Assembly (NCBI RefSeq): GCF_002177115.1
Contig: NZ_MVAG01000136.1
Coordinates: forward strand, 1 to 35,373
Source of the DNA: Chryseobacterium mucoviscidosis
GTDB lineage: Bacteria > Bacteroidota > Bacteroidia > Flavobacteriales > Weeksellaceae
Direction: 5' to 3'
DNA length: 35,373 nt
The notes under the pieces were generated by a model. It worked only from the letters and a program-made list of their open reading frames with translations. It did not search any database and had not been told where the DNA came from. Positions 25,981-33,513 of this stretch are shown here, piece after piece. Made by a program: the position numbers and the translations under genes. Each line of letters begins with the position of its first letter. Positions within the stretch are counted from its first letter, which is position 1.

Positions 25981-26652
25981 TTAGTAAAAAAATCGTTCAG
26001 CCTCAGAAATCGTGTTAAAAATATAGTCGGGATTGGATTTTTCAAGTTCAGCCTTGCTCTGTGCTCCGGAAAGGACGGCTACCGTAACTCCGCAGCCTGC
26101 ATTTTTGCCTTCTTCGATATCAATGACAGAATCTCCTGCTTTTAAAACTTTTTCAGGTTCCTGAATATTGAATTTTTTCATTGCCAGAAGAATCATTTCC
26201 GGACTTGGCCGGCTTTCCGAAACGTCATCGGCTGTAATTAAAGCATCAAAGTGGGCATTTTCTTTCCAGCCCAGTTTTTCTAAAAGCTGCAGGGCAATTT
26301 CGGAAGTATAACCTGTATTTAAAACAATCTTTTTATCCTGAGCTCTCATCTTGATGAGGAAATTTTCAACGCCGTTAATGGGTTTTACCTCTAAATTCTG
26401 ATAGGCTGTTTTTAACTGATCCGAAAAGCTTTCAAAAATGGCAGCCGCGTCTTCTTCATTTCCGCCTATTTCTTTTAACAGACTGCTGATTGCTTCCAGT
26501 TTTTCCATTCCGGCACAGCTTAATAAGACTTTTTCCAGAGAAACGTTGTATCCGTAATCATTCACGGCTTTCATTAACGTTTTATATACCACGTTATCTT
26601 CATCAATGGTGGTTCCAGCCATATCCAGAACCAGTAATTTTATGTTCTTCAT
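25981..26652 (-). CDS. PhnX-like phosphonatase-family HAD hydrolase (TIGR03351 type)
   Basis: 223 residues, haloacid dehalogenase superfamily. The nucleophile motif is DMAGTT (Asp10), with Ala12 where most HAD phosphatases have Asp, as in phosphonoacetaldehyde hydrolase (PhnX). A lysine in GMEKLEAI (Lys51) lines up by eye with the PhnX Schiff-base lysine, but this is an eye alignment only. The motif II Thr in NTGYTSE and the GDSVIDIEEGKNAG acidic motif complete the site. This clade is associated with an FAD oxidoreductase that is thought to act on an aminophosphonate. The gene starts 6 bp after that oxidoreductase, so the pair are co-transcribed. The exact substrate is unproven. Confidence 0.85.
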   Translation of the reverse strand: MKNIKLLVLDMAGTTIDEDNVVYKTLMKAVNDYGYNVSLEKVLLSCAGMEKLEAISSLLKEIGGNEEDAAAIFESFSDQLKTAYQNLEVKPINGVENFLIKMRAQDKKIVLNTGYTSEIALQLLEKLGWKENAHFDALITADDVSESRPSPEMILLAMKKFNIQEPEKVLKAGDSVIDIEEGKNAGCGVTVAVLSGAQSKAELEKSNPDYIFNTISEAERFFY

Positions 26653-26658
26653 TTAATT

Positions 26659-27813
26659 TTATGCGTAAATTTTATCTATATTAAATTTTGAAAAGCCTCC
26701 GCTTCCCGTCATTCCCTTTCCTCCGATTCCCGTTACAATATGAATGTTGGGAGACGGACTGTACTCGAAAATATCTTTTGTTTTGCACTGGGAATACACT
26801 CCAAACCATCTTCTCTGGATTTCATAGGTCGGAAGATCTATGATTTTCTTTGCTTCATTAATCATAAATTCATCTATTTCCATATTCAGATCAAATCCTA
26901 AATCATCTGCATTTTTAGCATCTGCATATTCATGGGAATCTCCTAAAATAACCGAACCGTCCAAAGCCTGTTTGAATAAAATATGGACTCCGTATTTTTT
27001 CTCAAAGGAATTCGGGTCTTCCATTGTTTTGATTTTTTTGAAAGACGGACATTCTTCAAAGGATTCATACCTTCTGATGGAAAGTCCTGTGAGAATATTT
27101 CCCTGAAGCTCATAAATTCCCTGTGGTTTTGTCTGAAGCATCTGCAGTTTGCTTACTTCAAGATCACTTTCGTTAAAAACTTCGGGATATAACGTTTTAA
27201 ATTCATGTCCGCCGCAAATGATTATTTTTGAAGCCATCAGTGCTGTTCCGGCTGCAGTGATGGCAATACATTCTCCGTCATTTTCATGGGTTTCAACAAT
27301 AGTTGTGTTATAGAAAATTTTAAGATCCAGTTTTTCCTTTAAGAACCGATGAAGTTTTACAATCATTTCAGCAGAATCTACCGATAATTCCTGAGGGAAA
27401 AACAATCCGCCCTTACAGTAATCTGAACGAAGACCATCAAATTTGCTGATACATTCGCTTTTTGAAAGAAGAACAGATTCATAATCATTATTTTTATTGA
27501 TTTCATGCAGCTCATTAATTAGCTGAAGCTCTTCGTCATTGGATGCGATATAGACCGAACCGTTTTTTCGTACCGTTAAATCAGCCTGAAACTGAAGTTC
27601 GTCATACATGGCTAAACTTTCTCTTCCGAAGTTCTGCCATTTGAGATCCATTCCGGAAGGTACGACCTGTCCGAAATTTCTTACCGTTGCTCCTTGAGGA
27701 ACAGAATTTTTCTCTATTAAAGCTACTCTAAGTCCTTTTTTCAGCGCATGATAGGCATGAAAGGTTCCTAAAATGCCTCCTCCTACAACGATTAAATCAA
27801 ATTTTGTTGTCAT
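26659..27813 (-). CDS. FAD-dependent oxidoreductase, TIGR03364 type (proposed aminophosphonate oxidase)
   Basis: 384 residues of the DAO/glycine oxidase family (PF01266). The N-terminal Rossmann motif is GGGILG (11-16), with Glu34 at the end of the second strand to hold the ribose of FAD. The ATVRNFGQVVPSGM segment and the C-terminal GIGGKGMTGSGG flavin-binding stretch follow. The family is known mainly from gene neighbourhoods with PhnX-like hydrolases, and an oxidative deamination of an aminoethylphosphonate-type compound has been proposed. That arrangement is repeated here: 6 bp to the HAD hydrolase, 12 bp from the DUF5690 transporter. Hydrogen peroxide would be a by-product. The substrate is inferred. 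Confidence 0.85.
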   Translation of the reverse strand: MTTKFDLIVVGGGILGTFHAYHALKKGLRVALIEKNSVPQGATVRNFGQVVPSGMDLKWQNFGRESLAMYDELQFQADLTVRKNGSVYIASNDEELQLINELHEINKNNDYESVLLSKSECISKFDGLRSDYCKGGLFFPQELSVDSAEMIVKLHRFLKEKLDLKIFYNTTIVETHENDGECIAITAAGTALMASKIIICGGHEFKTLYPEVFNESDLEVSKLQMLQTKPQGIYELQGNILTGLSIRRYESFEECPSFKKIKTMEDPNSFEKKYGVHILFKQALDGSVILGDSHEYADAKNADDLGFDLNMEIDEFMINEAKKIIDLPTYEIQRRWFGVYSQCKTKDIFEYSPSPNIHIVTGIGGKGMTGSGGFSKFNIDKIYA

Positions 27814-27825
27814 TCTTACTATAAT

Positions 27826-29127
27826 TTATATACTTTTCGAAGGATCGAAACTGATGTATGGTTTGTTATTGATTTCACTTTTTCCTGATTTTCTTCTGAA
27901 TGCGACCAATGCAATGAATGAAGAAACCAGCACAATGGTTACGATAATGTAGTTCAGCCGGATATAAAAATTCAGCCATGAAGTCTGCGGTGAGCCGAAA
28001 TTTTTGTAAAGCAGAATCAGAACGCTTCCCAGATACCCGAAAGAATCTACGAGATAGATCAGAAATCCTACATTTCCTTTGATATTGAAAGCAGCAATCA
28101 TTCTGTCGAAATACATTCCGTTGAACGGGATATAACAGAGGTACATTCCGAAACCTGAAAGAACCATCCATAAAAAAGGCGATATAACTTTGCTTTCAAA
28201 TAAAAAGGTTGAAAAACCTACGGTTAAAATTCCTCCAAAAAGAAGATAATGATAGCAGGCAAAAGCTTTTCTGTTGTTTTTGATCTTTACCATAAAACCT
28301 AAGATCAGAAGCACCATAACAGCAATCGGAATTTCCGTTAAGGTAAAGACAGAGCTGCTGAATCTGATGTGCAGATTATCCCAGATCTCGCGGTTGAAAT
28401 TATCTCTGAAGTCCCTTAAAACCGTAAGACTTACGTACAACAATGTAATGCAGACCATCGGAACCAGAAACTGCTGAATGATTTTTTTTCTTTCTGCTTT
28501 ATTAAGCGGCTCTCTTTTGTTTTTTAACAGAATGTCTTCTTCCGTAGGTTGCGGAAGTTTTTCCAGCATCAGTCCGAATATGAGCAACGGAATGATGAAT
28601 AACAATCCTGCCGAAAAGGGCATCCAGAATTCTGAAATACGGAAAGTATCCATTAAAAACTTTCCTGCGGATTTTGTAAATCCTGAAGAAACCACAAAGC
28701 TCGAACACAAAAACAATCCGATGATTTCCGTTGTTTTCCTTCCTTCAATATAAGAAAAAACGATTCCCCAGATCATCCCGAGCGGAATCCCGTTAATGAA
28801 CATACAAAGAATATTGTACGGAGCGGGAATGACGGCAAAGCCCAGCAAAGCAATTTCTGCAAATGCAATAAAGATGAATAAATAGAAGATCCTTTTTTCC
28901 GGCTTTAGTTCTGAAATAAACTTAATTCCAAGAAATTTTGAGATAAAATATCCCATAACCTGAGCAATGATTATCAAAACTTTATAATCGATCCCGAAAT
29001 AAGAAAGTTCTTCGAAGGAGGCGACTGTAAAGGGTTTCCGGAAACCATACATACAAAAGTACACTCCAAATGCCGCGAAAGCCGCTTTCAGGGTTACTGC
29101 TGTTTTTTTATTGACCGCTTTTACCAT
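27826..29127 (-). CDS. DUF5690-family MFS-like transporter
   Basis: 433 residues with about twelve membrane helices and a charged central loop (about 205-235). The opening FCMYGFRKPFTVA resembles the N-terminal helix of organophosphate antiporters of the GlpT/UhpT kind, and the family name I recall is DUF5690. This would fit inner-membrane import of a phosphonate or phosphate ester. The gene sits between a TonB-dependent receptor (10 bp) and the FAD oxidoreductase (12 bp), so a complete path from outer membrane to cytoplasm is encoded together. The transported compound is not shown by the sequence. Confidence 0.85.
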   Translation of the reverse strand: MVKAVNKKTAVTLKAAFAAFGVYFCMYGFRKPFTVASFEELSYFGIDYKVLIIIAQVMGYFISKFLGIKFISELKPEKRIFYLFIFIAFAEIALLGFAVIPAPYNILCMFINGIPLGMIWGIVFSYIEGRKTTEIIGLFLCSSFVVSSGFTKSAGKFLMDTFRISEFWMPFSAGLLFIIPLLIFGLMLEKLPQPTEEDILLKNKREPLNKAERKKIIQQFLVPMVCITLLYVSLTVLRDFRDNFNREIWDNLHIRFSSSVFTLTEIPIAVMVLLILGFMVKIKNNRKAFACYHYLLFGGILTVGFSTFLFESKVISPFLWMVLSGFGMYLCYIPFNGMYFDRMIAAFNIKGNVGFLIYLVDSFGYLGSVLILLYKNFGSPQTSWLNFYIRLNYIIVTIVLVSSFIALVAFRRKSGKSEINNKPYISFDPSKSI

Positions 29128-29137
29128 GGTGATCCGG

Positions 29138-31963
29138 TTAGAAATTAAGCTTTATTCCCAAATTGCATCTTACCCCGTAATATTCAACCTGTTCTGGACG
29201 GGTTTCGTCTTTTCCGAAATGGTAGATCAGCGGTTTATTCAGAATGTTGTTCACGTCTGCATATAACATGAGATGTTTGGTGAACTGATAGGAACCTCCG
29301 AAATCCAGACTGCTGTATTTGCCGTAGTAGGAATCATTGATATCATCTTCCGCATATTCCACAGCATATTTCCCTTTGTAATTGTACGCCAGTCTTGCGT
29401 TGAATCCTTTTTTCTCGAAAAACAACTGAACATTGTATAATTCTTTTGTCTGATAAGGAAGTTTTACTTTCCTTCCGCCTGGTTTTACCATTTCAGAATC
29501 CATGAAAGTGGCGTTAAGCTGTGTTCCGAAGTATTGCAGGAAACCGGGTAAAAAATCGAATCTTCTGTTGATGCCCAATTCGATTCCGTTTAGTGAAGCT
29601 GCTTTTCCGTTATTTGGTGCGGTGAACTGTACGCCGTTTATTCCGTTGTAGTTTCCGATGAAAGAATCCTGAAAAATAGGATCTGTAATGGATTTATAGA
29701 ATACTCCCCCGCTCAGAATTCCTACGTTTGAAAAGTAGTATTCTCCCATCAGATCAAAATTTAAAGAATAGGTCGGATTCAGATTCGGGTTTCCGCCTTT
29801 GAATTCGTTGTCTGCTTCGCTGTATGTTCCTCCCGGCGTTAAATCTCCGAAATTGGGTCTGGAAAATGTTCTCGTAGCGGCAAAACGCAGATTTATTTTA
29901 TCATTTACAGCGTATTTAACATGCAGCATCGGCAAAACGGCAAGATATTTTTTTGTGTTTTCAACTGGAACCAAGGTATTATTGATTACATTATATCCTT
30001 TTACTTGCGTATTGGTATTTGATAATCTGATCCCTCCTAAAATGGTAATCTTGCCATTCACTTTATACGTTCCCATTCCGTAAGCATCGGCGTGTTTTTC
30101 AAAGACATCGAAATTTCTTCCGAGTGCTTTATTGTATTCCAGAGCTTCCGAATCGGCTGTATTGATCTTTAAATTCCCCTGATTCTGAAACCAGAACTGA
30201 TCCATTCCCGATGTCGACAGAACAGGACCGAACGTATTCCCGATGTGGGTATTCATTTCGCTTAAATATTGAGTTCCATTCGCCTGAGTGGTGATGTACT
30301 GTCCAAAATCTGATAAAAGCGGTGCCGTTCCGTTGTTCCAGTTGTAGAAAATATCCGAGAATCTGGCATTCCGTTCTTTATCCCTGTATTTGAAACCGTA
30401 TTTTAAGGTTAAACGGTCTGAGGCATTGATCTCATGGTTAAAAGCAGCGACAATCTTATCCTTTTCCTCAACAAAGACTTTGTAAAATTCCAGATCGGTA
30501 AATCTCATTCTGGAAGCGTCCATTTTAAAATTGGGATCGCTGTAGAATCCAAATAACGCGTCCGTATCTTTATAGTCCAATTTTCCGCCATCAGCTTTCC
30601 AGTAAGCTCTCGGACCTATTCCGTGATTGGCAATATAAGTCGGATCGATTCCCACCCCGGATTGAGTGTACTTAATGACATAATAGGAATTGTTCTGTTT
30701 ATCAGGAATATTTCCGTATTTGAATTTATTGTCATAATACGATAGATCCCAGTCGATCTTTCCTTTGTTTAACTGATGAACTGCGCCTAAAGAAACCGAA
30801 GTTAATTCTGTAATCAGACGGTTATGGATGTTCTGCAGTTCCACCCTTGCGGTGTTGTTGGCGGAACTGAATTTATCAAAACGGATTCTGTGTTTGTAGT
30901 GTGTTTCATCATCAGACAGCGTTCCGTACATTCCTTTGAGATAAAATGTGGTTTTTGGAGACAGCACATATTCAAAAGCCGTGTTAATTCCTGTCGTTTT
31001 TCTCACCCCGTTGTAATCGCGAAGCTCTAACCTGAAAACACCTTCATCCCCGCTTCTTCTCGCTTCAAAATTATCGGTAGACCAGTTTCGGATGAAGTGT
31101 GCAAAATTGAATAAATACCCGAATTTTTTATCCTTTGTTCTTCCGCCGTAAAGCAAACCAATGTTGTAGACTCCTTTATCAGATTTAGCATTGTAACCGC
31201 TTCCCAGCGTTGCTTTGAACGCGGTTTTCATGGGTGGTGTTTTCGTAATGAAATTCACGCCGCCTCCGATTCCGTCGGCTTCCATATCGGGAGTGAAAGA
31301 TTTATTTACATGAACATAAGAGATAAGTTCCGTCGGAAAAAAATCGAAAGCGGTTGCTCTGGATGTAGTTTCCTCTTCCGCTGTGGGAAGCCTGTTTCCA
31401 TTGATGGTTGTTGATGCCCAGAATGGCGGCAATCCCCTCAGAGAAACAAACCTCCCTTCTCCCTGATCTCTTTCTATGGAAACTCCCTGCACACGATGAA
31501 CGGTTTCCGCAGCATTTCGGTCGGGTAATTTTCCGATTCCGTCGGAAGCAATAACGTTGGAAATATTGATTGCGTTTTTCTGAAGATTTAAAGCTCTTGC
31601 TTCACTGTTTTTCAGAGATCCCGTAACGATGACTTCGTCAATGTTTTTCTGTTTCTGAAGCATGGAGATCATTCCCAGATCCATGGTCTGCTGAGACTTC
31701 AGATCTATTGTGATATTTTGATTTTCAAAACCAATATAAGAGATCTGTAGGTCATAATGTCCCGGTTTCAGATCATTGACGGAAAACTTTCCTTCCAAAT
31801 CGGTCATGATGATTCTGGAGGTTCCGGCAACCTTTACGGCAGCTCCCGGAAGCGGTTGGTTATGGTCTGAAACAATTCCTGTAACGATCTGTTGCTGGGC
31901 GGAAATGAAAATACTGCAACAGGCAAAAATAGGGAATAGAGATTTTTTTATTATCGGCTCCAT
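29138..31963 (-). CDS. TonB-dependent outer-membrane receptor (carboxypeptidase-regulatory-like N-terminus)
   Basis: 941 residues. A signal peptide (about 1-22), a carboxypeptidase-regulatory-like beta domain (about 25-105, GIVSDHNQPLPGAAVKV), a plug (about 115-235, with LPDRNAAETVHRVQGVSIERD and VSLRGL) and a long beta-barrel ending in KLNF. The plug wording matches the Xanthomonas/Caulobacter-type receptors (TIGR01782) more than SusC, and no SusD-like partner follows, so it is not a polysaccharide-utilisation pair. It is the first gene of the putative phosphonate operon. An inverted repeat flanks its promoter region (31967-32020). The ligand is unknown; the operon suggests a phosphonate-containing molecule. 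Confidence 0.93.
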   Translation of the reverse strand: MEPIIKKSLFPIFACCSIFISAQQQIVTGIVSDHNQPLPGAAVKVAGTSRIIMTDLEGKFSVNDLKPGHYDLQISYIGFENQNITIDLKSQQTMDLGMISMLQKQKNIDEVIVTGSLKNSEARALNLQKNAINISNVIASDGIGKLPDRNAAETVHRVQGVSIERDQGEGRFVSLRGLPPFWASTTINGNRLPTAEEETTSRATAFDFFPTELISYVHVNKSFTPDMEADGIGGGVNFITKTPPMKTAFKATLGSGYNAKSDKGVYNIGLLYGGRTKDKKFGYLFNFAHFIRNWSTDNFEARRSGDEGVFRLELRDYNGVRKTTGINTAFEYVLSPKTTFYLKGMYGTLSDDETHYKHRIRFDKFSSANNTARVELQNIHNRLITELTSVSLGAVHQLNKGKIDWDLSYYDNKFKYGNIPDKQNNSYYVIKYTQSGVGIDPTYIANHGIGPRAYWKADGGKLDYKDTDALFGFYSDPNFKMDASRMRFTDLEFYKVFVEEKDKIVAAFNHEINASDRLTLKYGFKYRDKERNARFSDIFYNWNNGTAPLLSDFGQYITTQANGTQYLSEMNTHIGNTFGPVLSTSGMDQFWFQNQGNLKINTADSEALEYNKALGRNFDVFEKHADAYGMGTYKVNGKITILGGIRLSNTNTQVKGYNVINNTLVPVENTKKYLAVLPMLHVKYAVNDKINLRFAATRTFSRPNFGDLTPGGTYSEADNEFKGGNPNLNPTYSLNFDLMGEYYFSNVGILSGGVFYKSITDPIFQDSFIGNYNGINGVQFTAPNNGKAASLNGIELGINRRFDFLPGFLQYFGTQLNATFMDSEMVKPGGRKVKLPYQTKELYNVQLFFEKKGFNARLAYNYKGKYAVEYAEDDINDSYYGKYSSLDFGGSYQFTKHLMLYADVNNILNKPLIYHFGKDETRPEQVEYYGVRCNLGIKLNF

Positions 31964-31966
31964 TGT

Positions 31967-32020
31967 TTACATATATTAAATTTATACCGCAAAACAAGTC
32001 AATAATTTTAATATATGTAA
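31967..32020 (-). promoter_or_regulatory. Putative operator pair and promoter of the phosphonate operon
   Basis: TTACATATATTAAA (31967-31980) and TTTAATATATGTAA (32007-32020) are perfect 14-bp inverted arms 26 bp apart. Between and beside them on the minus strand lie TTG and TAAATTTA (31977-31984), a near match to TAnnTTTG. The arms thus bracket the core promoter of the receptor gene. A close variant, TTTACTATATTAAA, lies at the promoter of the HTH-cupin gene upstream, so both are probably bound by that protein. Inference. Confidence 0.5.
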
Positions 32021-32326
32021 TTATTTTATATTAAGTAATGTTTAATAAATGAAGCAGATTTGTTACTTTAGTTTTACCTCCAAAAAGTAATGATTTCTTT
32101 AGTAATAATGAAAAAAAATGAGTGTTGATAGGCATTTTGAAGGATATGACACAATATGCAATGCATATTTGTTTAATAAAATTTTCAAAAAAACAACCGC
32201 CCAAAGATTAATTTAAAGTTAAATCAGAAGGTTTGATAAAAAACAGAAAGTTGCGTATTTGTAAACTTTTATGAAAAATAATAATTGAATATTTGTAAAT
32301 AAACAATTAAAAAAGAGATCTAAAAT
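32021..32326. other. Gene-free stretch upstream of the receptor operon
   Basis: AT-rich DNA between the regulator and the receptor gene. The only marked structure is a 17-bp palindrome AATATGCA-A-TGCATATT (32153-32169). No coding frame with any sign of reality was seen. Confidence 0.4.
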
Positions 32327-32896
32327 TTATCCTGAGTAAAAATACAAAACCAGCATGATGCAGCTTTCATTACTGATGCTCACCGGAACGTGCGGGAATT
32401 TTCCGTTAAAATAAAGAGAATCTCCTTCTTTTAATATCACTTCTTCATTATCGATCAGATATTTTACTTCTCCTTTCAGAATATACTTGAATTCCCATGC
32501 ATCAGTTATTACTTTTTCTCTTTTGGCATTGGGTTCAAGGGTGAGTAAAACGGCTTCAAAACCTAAAGAATGAAGACTTTTGCTGAAGATATGCATGTAT
32601 TTAAACCCTTCGGCTTCCACTTCTTTTTCAATAAGCTGCTGGTTTTCTTTGGGCAGGTAAATGAATTTTGCGTTTGATTTTTTCTCAACCCCCTCAAAAA
32701 AGTAACTCGCATCAATTTCCAGAGACTGGATTAAATCCAACAGCACAGGAAGCGAAGGAATCGTTCTTCCGTTTTCTATTCTGGAAACAAGTCCGTTGCT
32801 TACATTGGCTCTGAAAGCTAATTCGTTAATGGTTAAATTATTTTTTTTCCTGATATCTTTTAGTCTCTTTCCAATGCCTATTAAAAAATCATTCAT
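32327..32896 (-). CDS. HTH-XRE/cupin transcriptional regulator
   Basis: 189 residues. An N-terminal Cro/C1-type helix-turn-helix (about 8-64) with LTINELAFRANVSNGLVSRIENG, a linker, and a C-terminal cupin_2 sensor domain (about 110-186) with DAWEFKYILKGEVKYL and EGDSLYFNGKFPHVP. Such proteins repress catabolic operons and sense a small metabolite in the cupin; some respond to aminoethyl-type or polyamine-like compounds. It is on the same strand 363 bp upstream of the receptor operon, the normal place for its regulator. A shared DNA motif at both promoters supports autoregulation plus control of the operon. The ligand is unknown. Confidence 0.87.
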   Translation of the reverse strand: MNDFLIGIGKRLKDIRKKNNLTINELAFRANVSNGLVSRIENGRTIPSLPVLLDLIQSLEIDASYFFEGVEKKSNAKFIYLPKENQQLIEKEVEAEGFKYMHIFSKSLHSLGFEAVLLTLEPNAKREKVITDAWEFKYILKGEVKYLIDNEEVILKEGDSLYFNGKFPHVPVSISNESCIMLVLYFYSG

Positions 32897-32937
32897 ATCA
32901 TTTACAGTTAGCCAGATCCGGTTATTATATGCAGAAG

Positions 32938-32955
32938 CAAATTTACTATATTAAA
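32938..32955 (-). promoter_or_regulatory. Promoter of the HTH-cupin gene with overlapping operator-like motif
   Basis: TAAATTTG (32938-32945, minus strand) matches TAnnTTTG exactly. It overlaps TTTACTATATTAAA (32942-32955), which differs from the receptor operator arm TTTACATATATTAAA by one missing base. A repressor bound here would block its own promoter. Confidence 0.5.
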
Positions 32956-32993
32956 TGATATTTCTTCTCAACTATCCGGAATTTGGGGGAAAT

Positions 32994-33158
32994 TTAACCA
33001 CAAAAGGTGCAAAAGATAACGATAAAGCTCAGTTTCAAAATAATTAAAATCCTCAAAAGCATAAAAATCAAAGATTTTTAAAAACTGTTATTTTCTTTTA
33101 TTCTTACGCTTGTTAACTTTTAAAAATGTATCAAAATCTTTTGTGACTTTGTGGTTAA
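32994..33158. repeat. Palindromic MITE-like element, copy 3
   Basis: 165 bp with imperfect inverted ends (TTAACCACAAAAGGTGC at the left, CTTTGTGGTTAA at the right) and the central AAAATCAAAGATTTTTAAAA. Copy 4, 299 bp further on, is a direct repeat of the same length with about ten substitutions by eye. Confidence 0.85.
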
Positions 33159-33182
33159 AAAAAAGCCTTCTTAAGCGGCAAC

Positions 33183-33291
33183 ACTGTCATTTTGAGTAAA
33201 AAAAAGTGGAGTAGGAAAATCAAAATAATTTCAGACTAGAGATTCTTCATTGCATAATGCTTCGCAAATTCCATTCTGAATGACAGGGAAA
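33183..33291. repeat. Degenerate REP-like repeat with GTCATT ends
   Basis: Imperfect inverted ends, CTGTCATTTTGAG (33186-33198) and CTGAATGACAG (33276-33286), enclose GAGATTCTTC and GCTTCGCAAA. The reverse complement reads CTGTCATTCAGAATGG, TTTGCGAAGC and GAAGAATCTC, a wording common in Bacteroidota intergenic repeats. That family link is recollection. It fills the space between copies 3 and 4. Confidence 0.55.
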
Positions 33292-33292
33292 T

Positions 33293-33457
33293 TTAACCAC
33301 AAAAGGCGCACAAGATAATGATAAAGCTCAGTTTCAAAATAATTAAAGTCCTCAAAAGCATAAAAATCAAAGATTTTTAAAAACTGTTGTGTTCTTTTAT
33401 TCTTACGCTTGTTAACTTTTAAAAATGCATCAAAAGCTTTTGTGACTTTGTGGTTAA
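33293..33457. repeat. Palindromic MITE-like element, copy 4
   Basis: 165 bp, direct repeat of copy 3 with about ten substitutions and no length change. It starts TTAACCACAAAAGGCGC, keeps the central AAAATCAAAGATTTTTAAAA and ends CTTTGTGGTTAA, next to the DigH-like gene terminator. Confidence 0.85.
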
Positions 33458-33460
33458 AAT

Positions 33461-33490
33461 AAAAAAACAGCAGCCTGTTTAAGACTGCTG
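33461..33490 (-). terminator. Terminator of the DigH-like gene
   Basis: CAGCAG (33468-33473) pairs with CTGCTG (33485-33490). On the minus strand a run of seven T follows. It lies 24 bp past the stop codon. Confidence 0.8.
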
Positions 33491-33513
33491 AATTTTATCT
33501 TTATTTGCTAAAA

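Noticed and set aside
29138..31963. SusC/SusD polysaccharide utilisation pair
   Set aside because: The receptor lacks a SusD-like partner, its plug wording is of the Xanthomonas/Caulobacter type, and the following genes are not carbohydrate-active enzymes.
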